From Enchytraeus crypticus (taxonomy: Eukaryota; Annelida; Clitellata; Enchytraeida; Enchytraeidae), in NCBI GenBank assembly GCA_905160935.1, contig CAJHZI010000294.1, forward strand, positions 616,001 to 680,000: a DNA stretch of 64,000 bases, given 5' to 3'. Each line of letters starts with the position of its first letter. Position 1 is the first letter of the stretch. The position numbers and the translations under genes were made by a program. This document shows positions 63,651 through 64,000 of the stretch, in pieces. The notes under the pieces were generated by a model. The model did not search any database. It saw nothing but the letters and a program-made list of their open reading frames with translations, and had not been told where the DNA came from.

Positions 63651-64000
63651 AATAAGATAACTAATTAAATTACACGTAGTATGATTCGCGAAGCATGGTT
63701 AAACTCAGATCATCTAATAATATTCTGTATTATACTTGAAGTAGTAATTTCTAATGAAATTTCGAGATTAACATTTGTATTATTAACTGTGTTCGCGATT
63801 TACCTTAATTATAATTTGTTTCAAGTAATAGCTAGATCGTAATTAGCGATTTCATGACTCCGTGAGAAACTAGATACACGGTTTTATTAAAATTGTGCGT
63901 AATTGCTACCAAAATAAGACTACCTCTTAACATTGAAACATAGTTGCAGAATATGAATATAAATTGAGCACATAAATTTGTGTATTTTAAACTGAGGTTA

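Overview
The window looks like nuclear DNA of a metazoan, probably an aquatic invertebrate; I cannot name the species. Reasons: spliced host-type exons with GT-AG borders, many truncated non-LTR retrotransposons, tRNA- and 5S-rRNA-derived SINEs, hAT and Tc1/mariner remnants, and many (TA)n and (GA)n microsatellites. Little of the window outside 17.8-34.6 kb is intact coding sequence.

The centrepiece is a complete Polinton/Maverick-type (adintovirus-like) giant transposon or integrated virus at 17844-34547 (16.7 kb). A 6-bp target duplication (TATATG) flanks it and it has ~0.5-kb terminal inverted repeats. Each repeat ends in a 189-bp self-complementary unit. The core genes are open: a 1500-aa protein-primed family B DNA polymerase (+ strand), an integrase with chromodomain, a double-jelly-roll major capsid protein, a minor capsid (penton-like) protein, a packaging ATPase, an adenain-type protease, a zinc-ribbon/phospholipase A2 protein, a membrane-active pVI-like protein, a fibre-like protein, an AT-hook protein, and several small unknown proteins. 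Neither the integrase nor the protease has a usable ATG ahead of its first catalytic residue. Each overlaps the upstream virion-protein ORF in the -1 frame, exactly where an in-phase slippery heptamer occurs (A AAA AAC and A AAA AAG). The first heptamer is followed by a 6-nt spacer and a perfect 8-bp hairpin. This suggests a retrovirus-like translation strategy and is the most interesting signal in the window. The polymerase also carries an embedded HNH-like zinc domain, and many genes start in a shared TAAATG context.

On both flanks (about 1-15 kb and 50-63 kb), minus-strand exons of an unrecognised host gene family occur in tandem copies: four ATG-containing exons at 61.7-63.3 kb, four copies of a ~75-bp exon, about six copies of a ~220-bp exon, and one acidic/RGG-rich coding stretch at 8.3-10.6 kb that appears frameshifted. 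These copies are interrupted by repeats.

Between 34.6 and 50 kb lie nested mobile elements: a Tc1/mariner transposase remnant between two inverted copies of a sequence matching the histone 3'-end stem-loop, hAT-like non-autonomous elements, a 5S-derived SINE, and a 2.9-kb TA-flanked element that split a LINE copy and carries a foldback and a fragment resembling a ubiquitin-specific protease. The 50-58 kb region adds three LINE reverse-transcriptase fragments and further SINEs among the duplicated host exons.
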